From Tamarix chinensis (taxonomy: Eukaryota > Streptophyta > Magnoliopsida > Caryophyllales > Tamaricaceae): DNA of 64,000 nucleotides. The stretch lies in NCBI GenBank assembly GCA_030549775.1, contig CM060173.1, positions 31,366,110-31,430,109 on the forward strand, given 5' to 3'. The position numbers and the translations under genes are program-made. Each line of letters opens with the position of its first letter. Within the stretch, counting starts at the first letter, position 1. Positions 10,850 to 20,967 of the stretch are shown here, piece after piece. The notes under the pieces are model-generated. The model had not been told where the DNA came from, ran no database searches, and saw nothing but the letters and a program-made list of their open reading frames with translations.

Positions 10850-12060
10850 GAACGTTAGGTGAGTCAATTGGCAAATTTTGTTGCTAAATTACAAACAGAG
10901 AGTTCCTCAAAATTACCTAGCCAAACAGGAAGGAATCAAAGAGAAAACATGAGTACTATCACCACCTGGAGTGGAAAACAATTAAATGATCAAAGGTAAT
11001 TTAAGGATAACCAAGGAACAAATCAAGAAGAGAAAGAATCAATGAATATTGAAAAAGAGATCAAAGAAAAACCTCCTAAGGTAACTAAAAAAATTTATCC
11101 TTACCCTTATAAACCCATTACTCGTTTTCCTTGCCTATTAGATAAGAGTAGGAAGCAAGATAGTGAATATGATACACTAGAATTTTTTTAGAAAGCTGAG
11201 GTAAATAGTCCCCTACTTGTCTAGGTATGAAAAGTATTTAAAAGATTTATACACCAACAAGAAAAAATTGAGAGGGAATAAAAAAGTTAGCATAGGGGAA
11301 AATGCGTTTGTAATTTTACAATGAAAACTCCTGCCTAAGTGTAACGATCCTAGTATTTATATAAATCCTTATAAAATTGAAAACATGAGATATGAAAAAT
11401 TTATTCTAGGCTTAGGAGCCTCTATAAATTGAAAATTTATCATTAAAGATGACTTTATAAGATGCTTGTCGGTTGGTACATAAGTTCACTAAGCTGTTGA
11501 TTGATTTGATGAATAGAAATCAGTGAGATTTGGATTTAGCTTCTTATTCTATGTATCCTGATGTTGAATATGCCAAGAAAGAGGATAACCGCTATGCATT
11601 TCTATCATATGTCTTCTTACGGATGTTTCAAGGGTTTGATTCAGAAGGTTTGATTCAAGAAAATTGTGAATTTGATAAGCAAATAAAGGATTGTGTTTAT
11701 ACTTTAAGAGTTTATTTTACTAACATAGAGGAGTATATAGAGTTGCCTATCATGAAAGAAAAACCCTACCCTCTGTAGAAAAGCCTCTAGAAGTGGAGTT
11801 GAAACCCTTACCCAATAATCTAAAATATGCCTTCTTAGGGGATAATCAAACTCTTCTTATTATCATTGTAAGTGAACTTAGATCTTTATAGGAAGATAAG
11901 CTTGTTAGACTTGTAAAAGAATATGAAACAGTACTACATCATTACGTTATTATCTCAAAAGTGTTAAGGCATGTCAAACATGAAAAATCAATGGGCATCA
12001 ACTTAAAGCATTCTATAAAGACACATCAAGGAGAGGATTTTGAAGTATAACTTTTACTTT
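10850..12060 (+). pseudogene. Athila/Tat-like gypsy gag-protease remnant
   Basis: Plus-strand remnant inside the CACTA element. Near 10,870-10,990 the frame reads LANFVAKLQTESSSKLPSQT then STITTWSGKQL, matching the gag C-terminus (LPSNTE..NPRE..NAITLRSGK) of plant Athila/Tat gypsy elements. The linker toward protease follows (IYPYPYKPITRFP). LPNNLKYAFLGDNQTL and EDKLVRLVKEYE near 11,810-11,940 match the protease-RT junction. Many stops interrupt the frame. The longest open piece, 11,530-11,778, lies in the poorly conserved spacer. Possibly acquired by the transposon or a nested remnant. Confidence 0.7.
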
Positions 12061-12617
12061 GACCCTTGTGGACCCCCTCGTCCTTATCCCTACTAAACCT
12101 CACCCCTTCCTCCATTTTGTCTTTCTATGGTTAAGTAATTGAGGATAACACCTACACTATGCATAGAGGAGATACTATCTTTTTTTTCTTGTTAGTTTTA
12201 ATATGATATGTCATTGTTTATTTTAATATGATATGCATAGAGGTGTGATATTTTTTTTCTTTTAATATGATACGTCATTTTTTATTTGATACTTATATTA
12301 ATTATTATTTTTATATTTCTTTTGTTGCAGATCCAACTCATTTTGACAAGCTAACTAAGTTTATTAGGTTCGGTGAATAGAACGATTAATTTGTTGGCGG
12401 CTACTTATCATGATATTTGTGTAATACAATGATATCCTGTAGTTCTTTTGTAATATATTTAAATTTGATCAAATATTTTTGTTGTACCAGACATTTAATA
12501 CAAATTATTTGTATGAATATTTAGTTGAATGTTTGTAGACAGGTATTTAGAAAATTATATCCATGTGTTAAAAGGGATATATATGGATACAGATACAGGG
12601 TTTCAGAAGATTGTAAT

Positions 12618-12619
<2 letters not shown>

Positions 12620-12651
<32 letters not shown>
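12620..12651. repeat. (TA)n microsatellite
   Basis: Fifteen uninterrupted TA dinucleotides. Confidence 0.95.
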
Positions 12652-12653
<2 letters not shown>

Positions 12654-12689
12654 GTGCAAGGTTTGAGAAAAATGTTGAAATGCCAATTA

Positions 12690-12760
12690 TATTCTTGAAT
12701 ATATAATTATGGCATTTGCGACTAATAAATTATGTCGCTAATAATAAATGGATTTTAGTA
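12690..12760 (-). mobile_element. terminus of a second CACTA-like element
   Basis: Read on the minus strand from 12,760 the sequence begins CACTACTAAAATCC and continues with TTAGCGACATAA and TAGTCGCAAATG. This is a CACTA terminus plus subterminal motif, distinct from the outer element's own end. Its partner terminus was not found between 8.4 and 12.7 kb, so it is probably a truncated nested element. Confidence 0.5.
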
Positions 12761-12856
12761 GTGAAGGAAAAATTAGTCGGTATTGATGTGATAATTTTTT
12801 ATTTATTTAATTACAAAAAAGAAGTTAATCATCAATATTATTTACGATGATATATT

Positions 12857-13200
12857 TTTTTTGTCGCTATTGTTTATAACGACCAACATTATACGTTGTC
12901 GTTATTGCTTATAGTGACCAATGTTATAAGCCGTCGTTATTACTTATAGCAACCAACATTTTAAGCCGTCGCTATTGCTTTAGCGATCGACATTTTAAGC
13001 CGTCGCTATTGCTTTAGCGACCAACATTATATGTCGTCGTTATTGCTTTAACGACCAAAACATTTCGGTTGGTTGTTAAAGCCTTTAGCGACGAAGCAAT
13101 AACGACCACCGACGACCAACAATTTGTTTGGTCGTTATTGACATTAGCGACCAAATTTTAGCCATTAACGACAAAATTTGTTGGTCGTTAAAGTCCTAGT
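12857..13200. repeat. CACTA right subterminal repeat array
   Basis: About nine ~36-bp units such as CGACCAACATTTTAAGCCG followed by TCGCTATTGCTTTAG. Adjacent sense and antisense GCGACCA/TGGTCGC words allow hairpins. The density exceeds that at the left end. Confidence 0.85.
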
Positions 13201-13211
13201 TTTCTGTAGTG

Positions 13212-13560
13212 ACAACAGGCTGGAAGAAGAAAAAATTGCGGCGTTCGGCAGCAAAAATGGCGAGCTCCGGCGTCGACAGTTTGTGCTGTCCAGGCGGCGT
13301 GCCGCGTGCGTCCAGGCTTTTGATCGAGAGGTCGAAGACTCAAAGCAGTCAAGCTGGCAAGCAACAACGGTCGAAGCACTGAAGCAGCAAGGGTCGAAGA
13401 GGAGGCTAGGAGGGTAAGGGTTTGGGGGGGGGGAATCATCAAAACGACGTTTTGATGATGTGAAAAAAATTCAAAACAAAACGACCCCGAGACTTGATCC
13501 TGTGACCTTCGGGCGTCGATACACGAGAACCTACTTGTCTGACCATTCATCAATTTTAAT
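13212..13560. other. GC-rich unclassified sequence, right half of the CACTA target
   Basis: Continues the target interrupted at 8366. Contains AAACGACGTTTTGATGATG near 13,440 and a GATCCTGTGACCTTCGGGCG tract. A 121-codon minus-strand frame exists here but shows no domain. Probably part of an older repeat. Confidence 0.4.
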
Positions 13561-13631
13561 TCTTTGTTATGGTATCCTACAAATATTATATATATCTAAT
13601 ACCTAAAAAACAAGTAAAATTTTTACTTTCC

Positions 13632-13687
13632 AGCCAGGGCTCCGTGGTGTCCCGAGACACCATACAGAAGCCCTGGCTCCGCCACTG
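13632..13687 (+). mobile_element. hAT (Tip100-like) right terminus with strong hairpin
   Basis: Ends CCTGGCTCCGCCACTG, the reverse complement of the CAGTGGCGGAGCCAGG terminus that I associate with plant Tip100-type hAT elements. AGCCAGGGCT (13,632-13,641) pairs perfectly with AGCCCTGGCT (13,669-13,678), and GGTGTC with GACACC lies inside. I did not find the matching left terminus or an 8-bp duplication. Confidence 0.45.
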
Positions 13688-13859
13688 TGTGCAAGGAAAA
13701 GGACATGAGAAATACACGTGTGCAAAGTGTCTTTATTATCATACTACAGCAAAGGGCGCACGCGCCACAAACATGACAAAGCAAAAATTAGTGGCCAGAC
13801 TTTTTAAATTGAAAATGTGATTGTAATTTTAAGTAAAACTGGTTAGAACATAAAATATT

Positions 13860-15309
13860 TAGCGGCTATATTTATTTTTTTTACAATAGAAAAATAAATT
13901 TGTGGCTAATTAAATACATGCATATCATGCTTTTAAATCTTCATTAAACAACACTAGAAAATGCTTCAATATGGTATAACACATTTGTAAGCATATTTGA
14001 CATGCATATCTCAACATTTACTTATCATCATTTTTTTTCAAATTTCACACTTTTAATTCAAAATATATAATTTACCTGTCAAAATTAACTTTGCAAGCTA
14101 TATACATTCATTCCAACATATAAAAACAACCCAAAGAGTTCTATATCATGTAAGAATACTCATAAACCATTTTAGAAGTAAGAATTACTTACTTAATGCA
14201 GGTAAATTTTTCTTAAACTAGAAATCTCAGTGTGTAAAAATCTCAACTTTTAAAACTTAAAAAAAAATAATATTTAATTCACAAATTCGTACATAACCTT
14301 AATAAATTTGAACTTCAAATAGAAAGGAAAAAAAGGAACATACCACACTTAAAGAAAAAACAGGGAATGCTTAGCTTAGCCACTCAATTATTTTCCCAAA
14401 TCTAACTCTTCCTTACTTAATAATTAAAACATGAGGGAGCTAGAGAAATGATCAAAATAGTGAAAGTAATTTGACTACAAAACTTGAAGTGTAGAAAGGA
14501 GAAAGGTGAATACAAAGAGTTAGGATTTTTCGGTGGATGAAAGAAATGTGAACAAAAGGGATGATTCGGGCTATTTATAGCCAACCAATTGTGGAGAATC
14601 ATATAGGAGTCTTGAATAATTCAAAAACCCTAGTTCTTACTGTTTGAATTCGAGCTAAATTGACGGATTTTATCCAAGATATACATACCTATTCTCTAAA
14701 GCTCAAATAGTATTTTTGGAGAATGTAGGCTAATTAGTCTAGAATTGCAATTCATAAAAGGGGTAATGGAAGGTCAAAGTGAAATGAATTTTCCACCTGA
14801 TTAGAATTTTACCTAAGAATGAAGCATTGATCTCATAAATGTGCATAGAAGAGAGGAAGACAAGGGTGAGGTCATCTCCCCCCTAATTGTCCCAATCATC
14901 TTCCAGATAGATCTAAGGTAACATTTCGGGCTAAATATATCATAAAAAAGGCTAAGAATATCTTAGAAATAATTTGTTATGTGTCAATGATTTTCCATTT
15001 TAGTATAAGAAATTTTTCTAAAAAATTGAGTTTCAAAAGTATGCCTAACATGACAAACCAGTCGATTGGTTTGGCATACCTATTGATCAGTTCCCTAACC
15101 AATCGATCAGTTTAGTCAAGTAAAACCATTTTGCTGAAACAACGAACAAGTAGATTAGTTCACTTGGAAAACTCAATAAATTTCATTTTCCAACCTTTTT
15201 TTAAAATCCAACCTTTTCTCAAACCAAATCATAATACCAAATCAAAATCAAACATCCAAAATTGGCATATTTATCATTCCAACATTTTCCAACAAGGTGG
15301 GATATTACA
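13860..15309 (-). mobile_element. GypA 3' LTR, truncated
   Basis: On the minus strand it starts TGTAATATCCCACC at 15,309, immediately after the polypurine tract. It is similar along its length to solo LTR F (29.76-31.17 kb) and to the 5' LTR (for example CAAATCATAATACCAAATCA near 15,225). Homology fades near 13,860, so roughly the last 2 kb of the LTR is missing. Confidence 0.75.
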
Positions 15310-15322
15310 ACACTACCCTCTT
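15310..15322 (-). promoter_or_regulatory. GypA polypurine tract
   Basis: AAGAGGGTAGTGT on the minus strand, directly before the TG of the 3' LTR. It resembles TAAGGGGGTAGTGA in the LARD-like element. Confidence 0.7.
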
Positions 15323-15439
15323 ATAGCCTATAACATTCTAATAATATTACTTATCAAACAGTAAAACATACATCAAATTCACATTCAATAAAAAGGGTTA
15401 CTACCCCTTTATAGAGAATGGATTGCACCAAGGTATCAT

Positions 15440-16038
15440 ACTAACAAAATAACTCTAGGTACTTGGCTCAAATTTCCTCATTGGCCTCCCAAGTAGCCTC
15501 CTCTATACTATGTCATGACCAAAGAACTTCTATCAATGGGATGGTCTTCATATGCATCTCTCTCATCTTTGTATCTAAGATGTTCATTGGTCACTCTTCA
15601 TACATCAAGGATTCATGGAGCTCTAGTGACTCCAGTCGGATAATATACGAAGGATCTACAACGTATTTTCTCACCTAAGATATATGAAAGATGTTATTGT
15701 GCACACGCACCAACTCCATTAGTAGGGCTAAAAGATAAGCGACTTCAACAACACGGTCTAAAATCTTGTATAGTCCAATGTACCTTAGACTGAGCTTACC
15801 CTTCCTACCAAACCTCATTACTCCCTTAATAGTAGAGACCCTCAAAAGGACTCTATTTCCCACCTTGTAACCATCAATCCGTCTTCTTAATTCTATATAG
15901 CTCTTCTGTAGGTCCTAGGATTCTCTCATCGGGTCCTGAATCAAAGTGATGTGTCTCGTTGTCTCCTCAATCATTTTGGGTCCCAACACAAGCGTCTTGC
16001 TGATGTTGTTCCACCACGAGAGACTATGACATTTCCTC
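15440..16038 (-). pseudogene. GypA integrase C-terminal region
   Basis: The minus-strand reading runs from VLGPKMIEETTRHI through YKVGNRVLLRVS, KGVMRFGRKGKLSLRYIG, AYLLALLMELVRVHNNIFHI and RKYVVDPSYII to SIEEATWEANEEI. It matches the integrase C-terminal domain and tail of Tekay-like gypsy polyproteins. In-frame stops are present, for example after FHIS. The upstream half of integrase lies at 27,356-27,772, beyond the LARD insertion. Confidence 0.85.
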
Positions 16039-18570
16039 TGTAATACCCCGTATTTTTAAAATTCAAATTTATTAAGCTTAATGATTTTATTAGCGTAATT
16101 TGATGTAAATAATTAACTATTCTAATTTCGTTTCGTTTTACAGATTTATCGATGATTTCGAATTCATAATTGAGTGTAATTAATCATTGTCGTTGCGAAT
16201 CATTCTAGACAAATTCGTTCACGACAGTGATTTTATTATATTCTTATGATTTCGATCTTCGGTTAAAAATATATATTCCCGTTCTTTCTCGTATTTTGGG
16301 TTTTAATATTTTTAATTCGTTTTCGATTATATCTTCGGCATGTGTTTACGACTTTGTTTTAAAGTTATATTTCGTTAATGAAATATATTATTTAATTATA
16401 GAATTTCTGTTTAAATAGTTAAAATTATTTTAATAATTTTATCCGTAGAAAATATTTCCGACTTTAAATTTATTCGTTTTCGGTAATCTTTAATATTTTT
16501 TTTGGAAAGTTTTAAATTAAAAAGATTTTTGGAGTTTATTTATGAAATTCCTTCTGGAATTAATTCTCTTTCGTTTTATGCGTTTTGGTTTACGGAAAAC
16601 CGATTTCGGAAATTATTAAAATTAGTCTTGATTTAGTAGAATTTGACTTAAACATTTTATTATATACTTTTAAATAATTTTTTTAGGTCTTATAATACAT
16701 TTCCGTAAATAATATAAATTTTGTATTCGTTATTAAATCCTTCCGAAAATGGTTTCAAAATTTTTTATATAGCCTTTTTACTAATTTTAGGCGTTCGGAT
16801 CATTTCGAAATAATTTTTGTTTTATAAATTTTAAATAAAATCTTCTAGTAATAATTTTAAAACTTTGATATTTTATTTTATGGATATTTGTAAAAAAAAA
16901 AAAAAAATAAAAAAAAAATAATAAAAAAAAAAAAAACCCAGCCCGACCGGTGCCCCCTCCCCCTTTTTCTTTTCCCTCTCCTCTCCCTTCTCTTATCTTC
17001 CCCTTACCCCGTCGACCACTGTTCCCGCAACCCGAAACCCTAGCCTCCCTCGCCCCTCTCCATCTCCCAGCTCCTCCTCTCTGCTCCTCCGTCGTCGACC
17101 ATCGACTTCCAACCGCCGACCACCGCCGTCAGCCGCTGTAGCAGCAGCTGCAACCGATGCAGCACCACAGCCACGCAGGAGCAGCGGCGGTAGCAGGCCG
17201 CAACAGCGACGAGCCACGCAGCTCGTGCCACCGTCCGGCTCCGGCGAGCGCCGTTGACCACCGGCGAGCAACCCCCGGGCCCCAACGAAGCTTCCCCGGC
17301 CTTCCTTTGCCCCGATTCGTCGGTTTTTCGTTTGGTATAATTTCCGAAAAACCCTAACCTTATTTTGATTAATTGGGTATGGATTGGCTTGTAAAAAGCC
17401 AAATTGATTGTTTGTTTATATATGTATATGCTGTAAGATTGATTTGGATAGGTTAATTGTGTGGTTGTGTTGGAATTTTGGAAAAATTGGATTTTTAGCC
17501 GGGTTATGCCCAAATTTTTCGGATCCGTCCGTTTTCGCGATTTCGGACAAATTAATTATACAATATGTTTTAAAATGTACCCAATTTCATTTTAAAACCG
17601 TCAATTTGAGAAATTTATGCAGGATTTATCGGAATTTGATTCCTAGGTCAAATTTTGGGTGTAATGAAATTGGGTCGTATAATTGAGCCGTTCCGCTCAA
17701 TTGATTTTATAATATTGTTTAAAATGTATTTAATTTTATATTGGAAGTGTCGATTTGGAAAAATTATGCGTAATTTATCGAAATTGAATTTTTAGGTCAA
17801 AACCCCCGCGGGTTTAAATTGGATTTTGTGATTGGGTTATTTTATTCAATTGACTATATAAATCACATTAGAATATGTTTAATTACATTTCCGAACCGTC
17901 AATTGATATGTTTTAGCAAGAATTAATCGGATTTGTGTTCCGGGCTCAAAAACCCTAATTGTGCTAAATTGGGTATTTCCTTTATTGATTTTGATCAATT
18001 GATTATTTGATATGTTATAAAATGTGTTTAATTGTATTTCTAAACATTTAATTTGATTAAATTTATAGAATTTTACCGAATTGCATTTTCGGGCCTAAAA
18101 CCCTAGATTTAAGTAAGATTACGAGATTGAGTATTTGTATAATTGTTTTTCTAAAGTTAGATTTATAGAAGTAGTTGAAATGATCCTAATTACCTTCTAA
18201 TACCTTTAAATTGTAATTAATTGATTTGAATTACTTGAGTTGTATCATGGGCTTTAAAACCCTAATTTTAAAAATGGATTGTTTGGAATTGGTTAATCGG
18301 AAGATTGTTTTGTTGAAATTGATTATCTGGATTTATCTAAAATTAGTTTAATTGTATTTTAAAACTATCAATTTGAGGTAATCAAAGTAATTTGGTTGAT
18401 TCGTAATTAGGCATTTAAAACCCTAATCTTTGGGGATGATTTTGTAGAATTAATTTTGCTATGTGTAGTTTATCTAATCGATTTCTATCGGGTCTAGGAA
18501 AGCTTTCTCGTGGACCCACGAACTAGGGATCCCTCTCCCTCTCATTTCGCTTAGCTAACTTCGGATCCAG

Positions 18571-20929
18571 GTAAGTCTCTACTTACCCCTACCTGTGGGT
18601 GTTTAGTAAGGGCGTAACTAAGGCCGTCTGTGTGTAGTACATGTTTTTACTTGCCATGGATGCCTCGTATGGTTATATGTTGTATCATGTGTATGTTATA
18701 TGTTCTACTGTGTAGTGCAGCATGGAACCAAGGTACGTTCCCGTGCTCTTGTCTGTATGTACTAATATGGTATGGTACAAAGATGAGGTGGTGTGATGTG
18801 ACATGCATGCTAGGTGTTTTGATGGGGAATTGTGGAGTGGGGGATTTGAAAGAGAAAAATAAACAACTAAGATAACCAAAGGGAAGTATGCTGGTTGACA
18901 TAAGTATGGATGACCTAAGGAATTCATAATTGGGAGATGATGAGGAAAAGGGGGAATTGAATAAAAGGGGAGAGTGGGAGAAACTAATGTTGCATGGGAA
19001 AACTAGGGTTTGCATGAGAATGATAGGGTTGGCATGGTGGAAATGATAGGGTTTGCATGGGGAGATTAAGGTCCGCATGGGGGCGGACCATACGTATAAA
19101 AAGTTACATTGGGACGTGGGGAGACTAATGGAAAGTTTGTTTGGGAGTTTGGAGGCTCGAGGTGAGAAATAGTACGTGGGATAAATTAAGGGTACATAGG
19201 GACCAACTAGGGTTTGGGAAGGAAACCCTAACTTAAGAAGGTGGAAAAAAAAAAGGAAGAAAATAATAAGAATAAACGAGGAGGAGTGAGGCATGAGGGA
19301 GAGTCGAGTCTGTGAGTCATGATTTGGGTTTTTAACAGTTTTGGACGGAGAATAGTACGTGGAGTATTATCAAGGTATGGAGGAGACAAAATTAAGGTTT
19401 GGAGTGATCAACTCTGGGTCGTTGTGATTAAGTAGGGTTGGAGTAGCTAATTGTGATTTGTCGAGGATAATTAAGGTTTGGGATGGCTAAGTATGGTTGT
19501 TATGGTAAAATAGGGTTAAAAGTGGTCAACCACGGGTTGGTGTGGACAATTAGGGTTGGTTATGATTGCTTAGAGTTGTTTGGTGTTATCATGTGTATTT
19601 ATGGACTAAAGTGTAGTTATGAATGTGTGATTTTATTTGTTGTGACGTGTATAGTATAAAGAGAATGATTTATGCATGTCAATGGTGTGATGTAATTTAA
19701 TAAGACATTGATAAGACATTAATTACGTAAAGTGAAAGATGTCGAGCCGAGCCTGCGATCCGGTCCACCGGCTATAATAGTGGATCAGAGGCGTTCTGCC
19801 CTGTGCGATATTTCCGGTCCACCGGCTATAATAGTGGATCAGAGGCGTTTTGCCCTGTGCGTATATTTCCGGTCCACCGGCTATAATAGTGGATCAGAGG
19901 CGTTCTGCCCTGTGCGATATTTCCGGTCCACCGGCTATAATAGTGGGGGTTTTCGCGCTCGACAAACCAAACTTATAAGTTAATCCATGGGAAAGATACT
20001 AAGTACTTAAAGCGAAACACCATGTGAGTCGGGGGCTGCGATCCGGTCCACCGGCTATAATAGTGGATCAGAGGCGTTTTGCCCTGTGCGTATATTTTCC
20101 GGTCCACCGGCTATAATAGTGGATCAGAGGCGTCCTGCCCTGTGCGATATTTTCCGGTCCACCGGCTATAATAGTGGGGCTCCCGCACTCACATGGGTTA
20201 ATGAAGAAATGTGTGGAATGGACTTATTACTATTTATGAGAATAAAAGGACAAAGTACCGAGGAAACATTCACCGCTTTCTTGCATGTTATTGTATGTGG
20301 TCTATGTGCTGAACTTGTAATATATGTCCTAAGTGCTGGCCTTAGCTCGTCTGTCATACTATGAGTGTATGGCGAGACTCATGCTGTGGGTTGTGAGTAT
20401 GTATGTTATTGTATTAACGTATTGTACTATAATTTAATATGCGCTTGATGAGATCTTTCTTATAAGATAAGGTAGCGAGACTTACTCAGTACTGGACCCG
20501 TACTGATACTACACTGATTGAATGGGTCCTGTGATGATCCACTAATGGTGGGGAGCAGACCTCTTGTGCAGGTTGATACTGAGTTGGGGTGGAAGACTTG
20601 CCTTGAGTGAGTAGGCGATCCGGATTTTTATTTTCGGGATTTGTTTTGTTTAATTGTATTTACCCTTGAAAGTTTGCAAGTATTGTATTTAGATTTCTAA
20701 AGGTTTTGTAATTGACTTTAAATTTCTCGGACTCTGTTAAGCGGTTACTATTCGGATTTAATTGTTTGATTGGATTTAAAATTCAGATTTAATTGTTTGA
20801 CAGGTTTTAGCCTTGCATCTAACATGAGATAGATGGTGGACATTTATCTTGTGTTAGATGTGGCGGTAACATTTCCCAAATTCGCTCCTAGCTTCCGCTT
20901 TAATCTTTCAAAATTTTTTTTTTTTTCAG
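18571..20929 (+). promoter_or_regulatory. candidate LTR-embedded intron (5' LTR)
   Basis: CAG|GTAAGTCTC at 18,568-18,579 is a near-ideal donor. A T-run followed by CAG ends at 20,929, only 23 nt before the LTR end and 27 nt before the primer site. Between them lie the GA-rich section and both hairpin arrays. Comparable donor and acceptor words occur in LTRs B, F and G. Splicing is inferred, not shown. Confidence 0.4.
19760..20177 (+). repeat. iterated hairpin arrays of the LARD 5' LTR
   Basis: Seven units starting at 19,760, 19,814, 19,869, 19,923 and then 20,043, 20,099, 20,154, with a 54-56 bp period. Each unit starts CCGGTCCACCGGCTATAATA followed by GTGGATC. CCAC pairs with GTGG around an 11-nt loop. 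The spacer reads AGAGGCGTT(C/T)TGCCCTGTGC. Confidence 0.95.
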
Positions 20930-20955
20930 GAGTGAAATTTGGGGGTGTTACAAGT

Positions 20956-20967
20956 TGGTATCAGAGC
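20956..20967 (+). promoter_or_regulatory. LARD primer binding site
   Basis: TGGTATCAGAGC, complementary to the 3' end of initiator tRNA-Met, three bases after the 5' LTR. It primes minus-strand DNA synthesis. Confidence 0.95.

Larger units (their letters stand above)
8367..13211. mobile_element. non-autonomous CACTA (En/Spm) DNA transposon
   Basis: The left end begins CACTACAAGAAACT and the right end, reverse-complemented, begins CACTACAGAAAACT. Both continue into TTAACGACCAA-type subterminal sequence. A perfect 3-bp duplication, ACA, flanks it (8364-8366 and 13,212-13,214), as expected for CACTA elements. Subterminal repeats of GCGACCAAC.../GTCGCTATTG occupy ~8383-8530 and ~12,857-13,200. 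The 4.85-kb interior has no recognisable transposase. It carries an LTR fragment and a gypsy gag/protease remnant, so mobility would depend on a partner supplying TNPA/TNPD-like proteins. Confidence 0.9.
16039..20952 (+). repeat. LARD 5' LTR
   Basis: Starts TGTAATACCCCGTA and ends GGGGGTGTTACA. Sections in order: AT-rich start with A-tracts (to 16,936); C-rich leader (16,937-17,320); T-rich section with many AAACCCTAA boxes; donor-like CAG|GTAAGT at 18,571; GA-rich section (18,830-19,320); two hairpin arrays (19,760-20,177); a T14 tract with CAG ending at 20,929; a short conserved tail. Frames of 157 and 215 codons on the minus strand are compositional and repeat identically in the second LTR. 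Confidence 0.95.

Noticed and set aside
11530..11778. 82-codon frame as an independent small gene
   Set aside because: It sits in frame between Athila-like protease and RT-junction blocks of a decayed gypsy element, so it is a spacer remnant.
17040..17513. 157-codon minus-strand frame, repeated at 23,438-23,911
   Set aside because: Antisense of the C-rich LTR leader; Arg/Ala/Gly-rich by composition and identical only because the two LTRs are near-identical.
18647..19294. 215-codon minus-strand frame, repeated at 25,045-25,692
   Set aside because: Antisense of the GA-rich LTR section; no recognisable domain and no codon-bias signal beyond composition.
19760..20177. CRISPR-like spaced repeats
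   Set aside because: The whole 54-bp unit is repeated including the spacer; eukaryotic LTR context; no cas genes.
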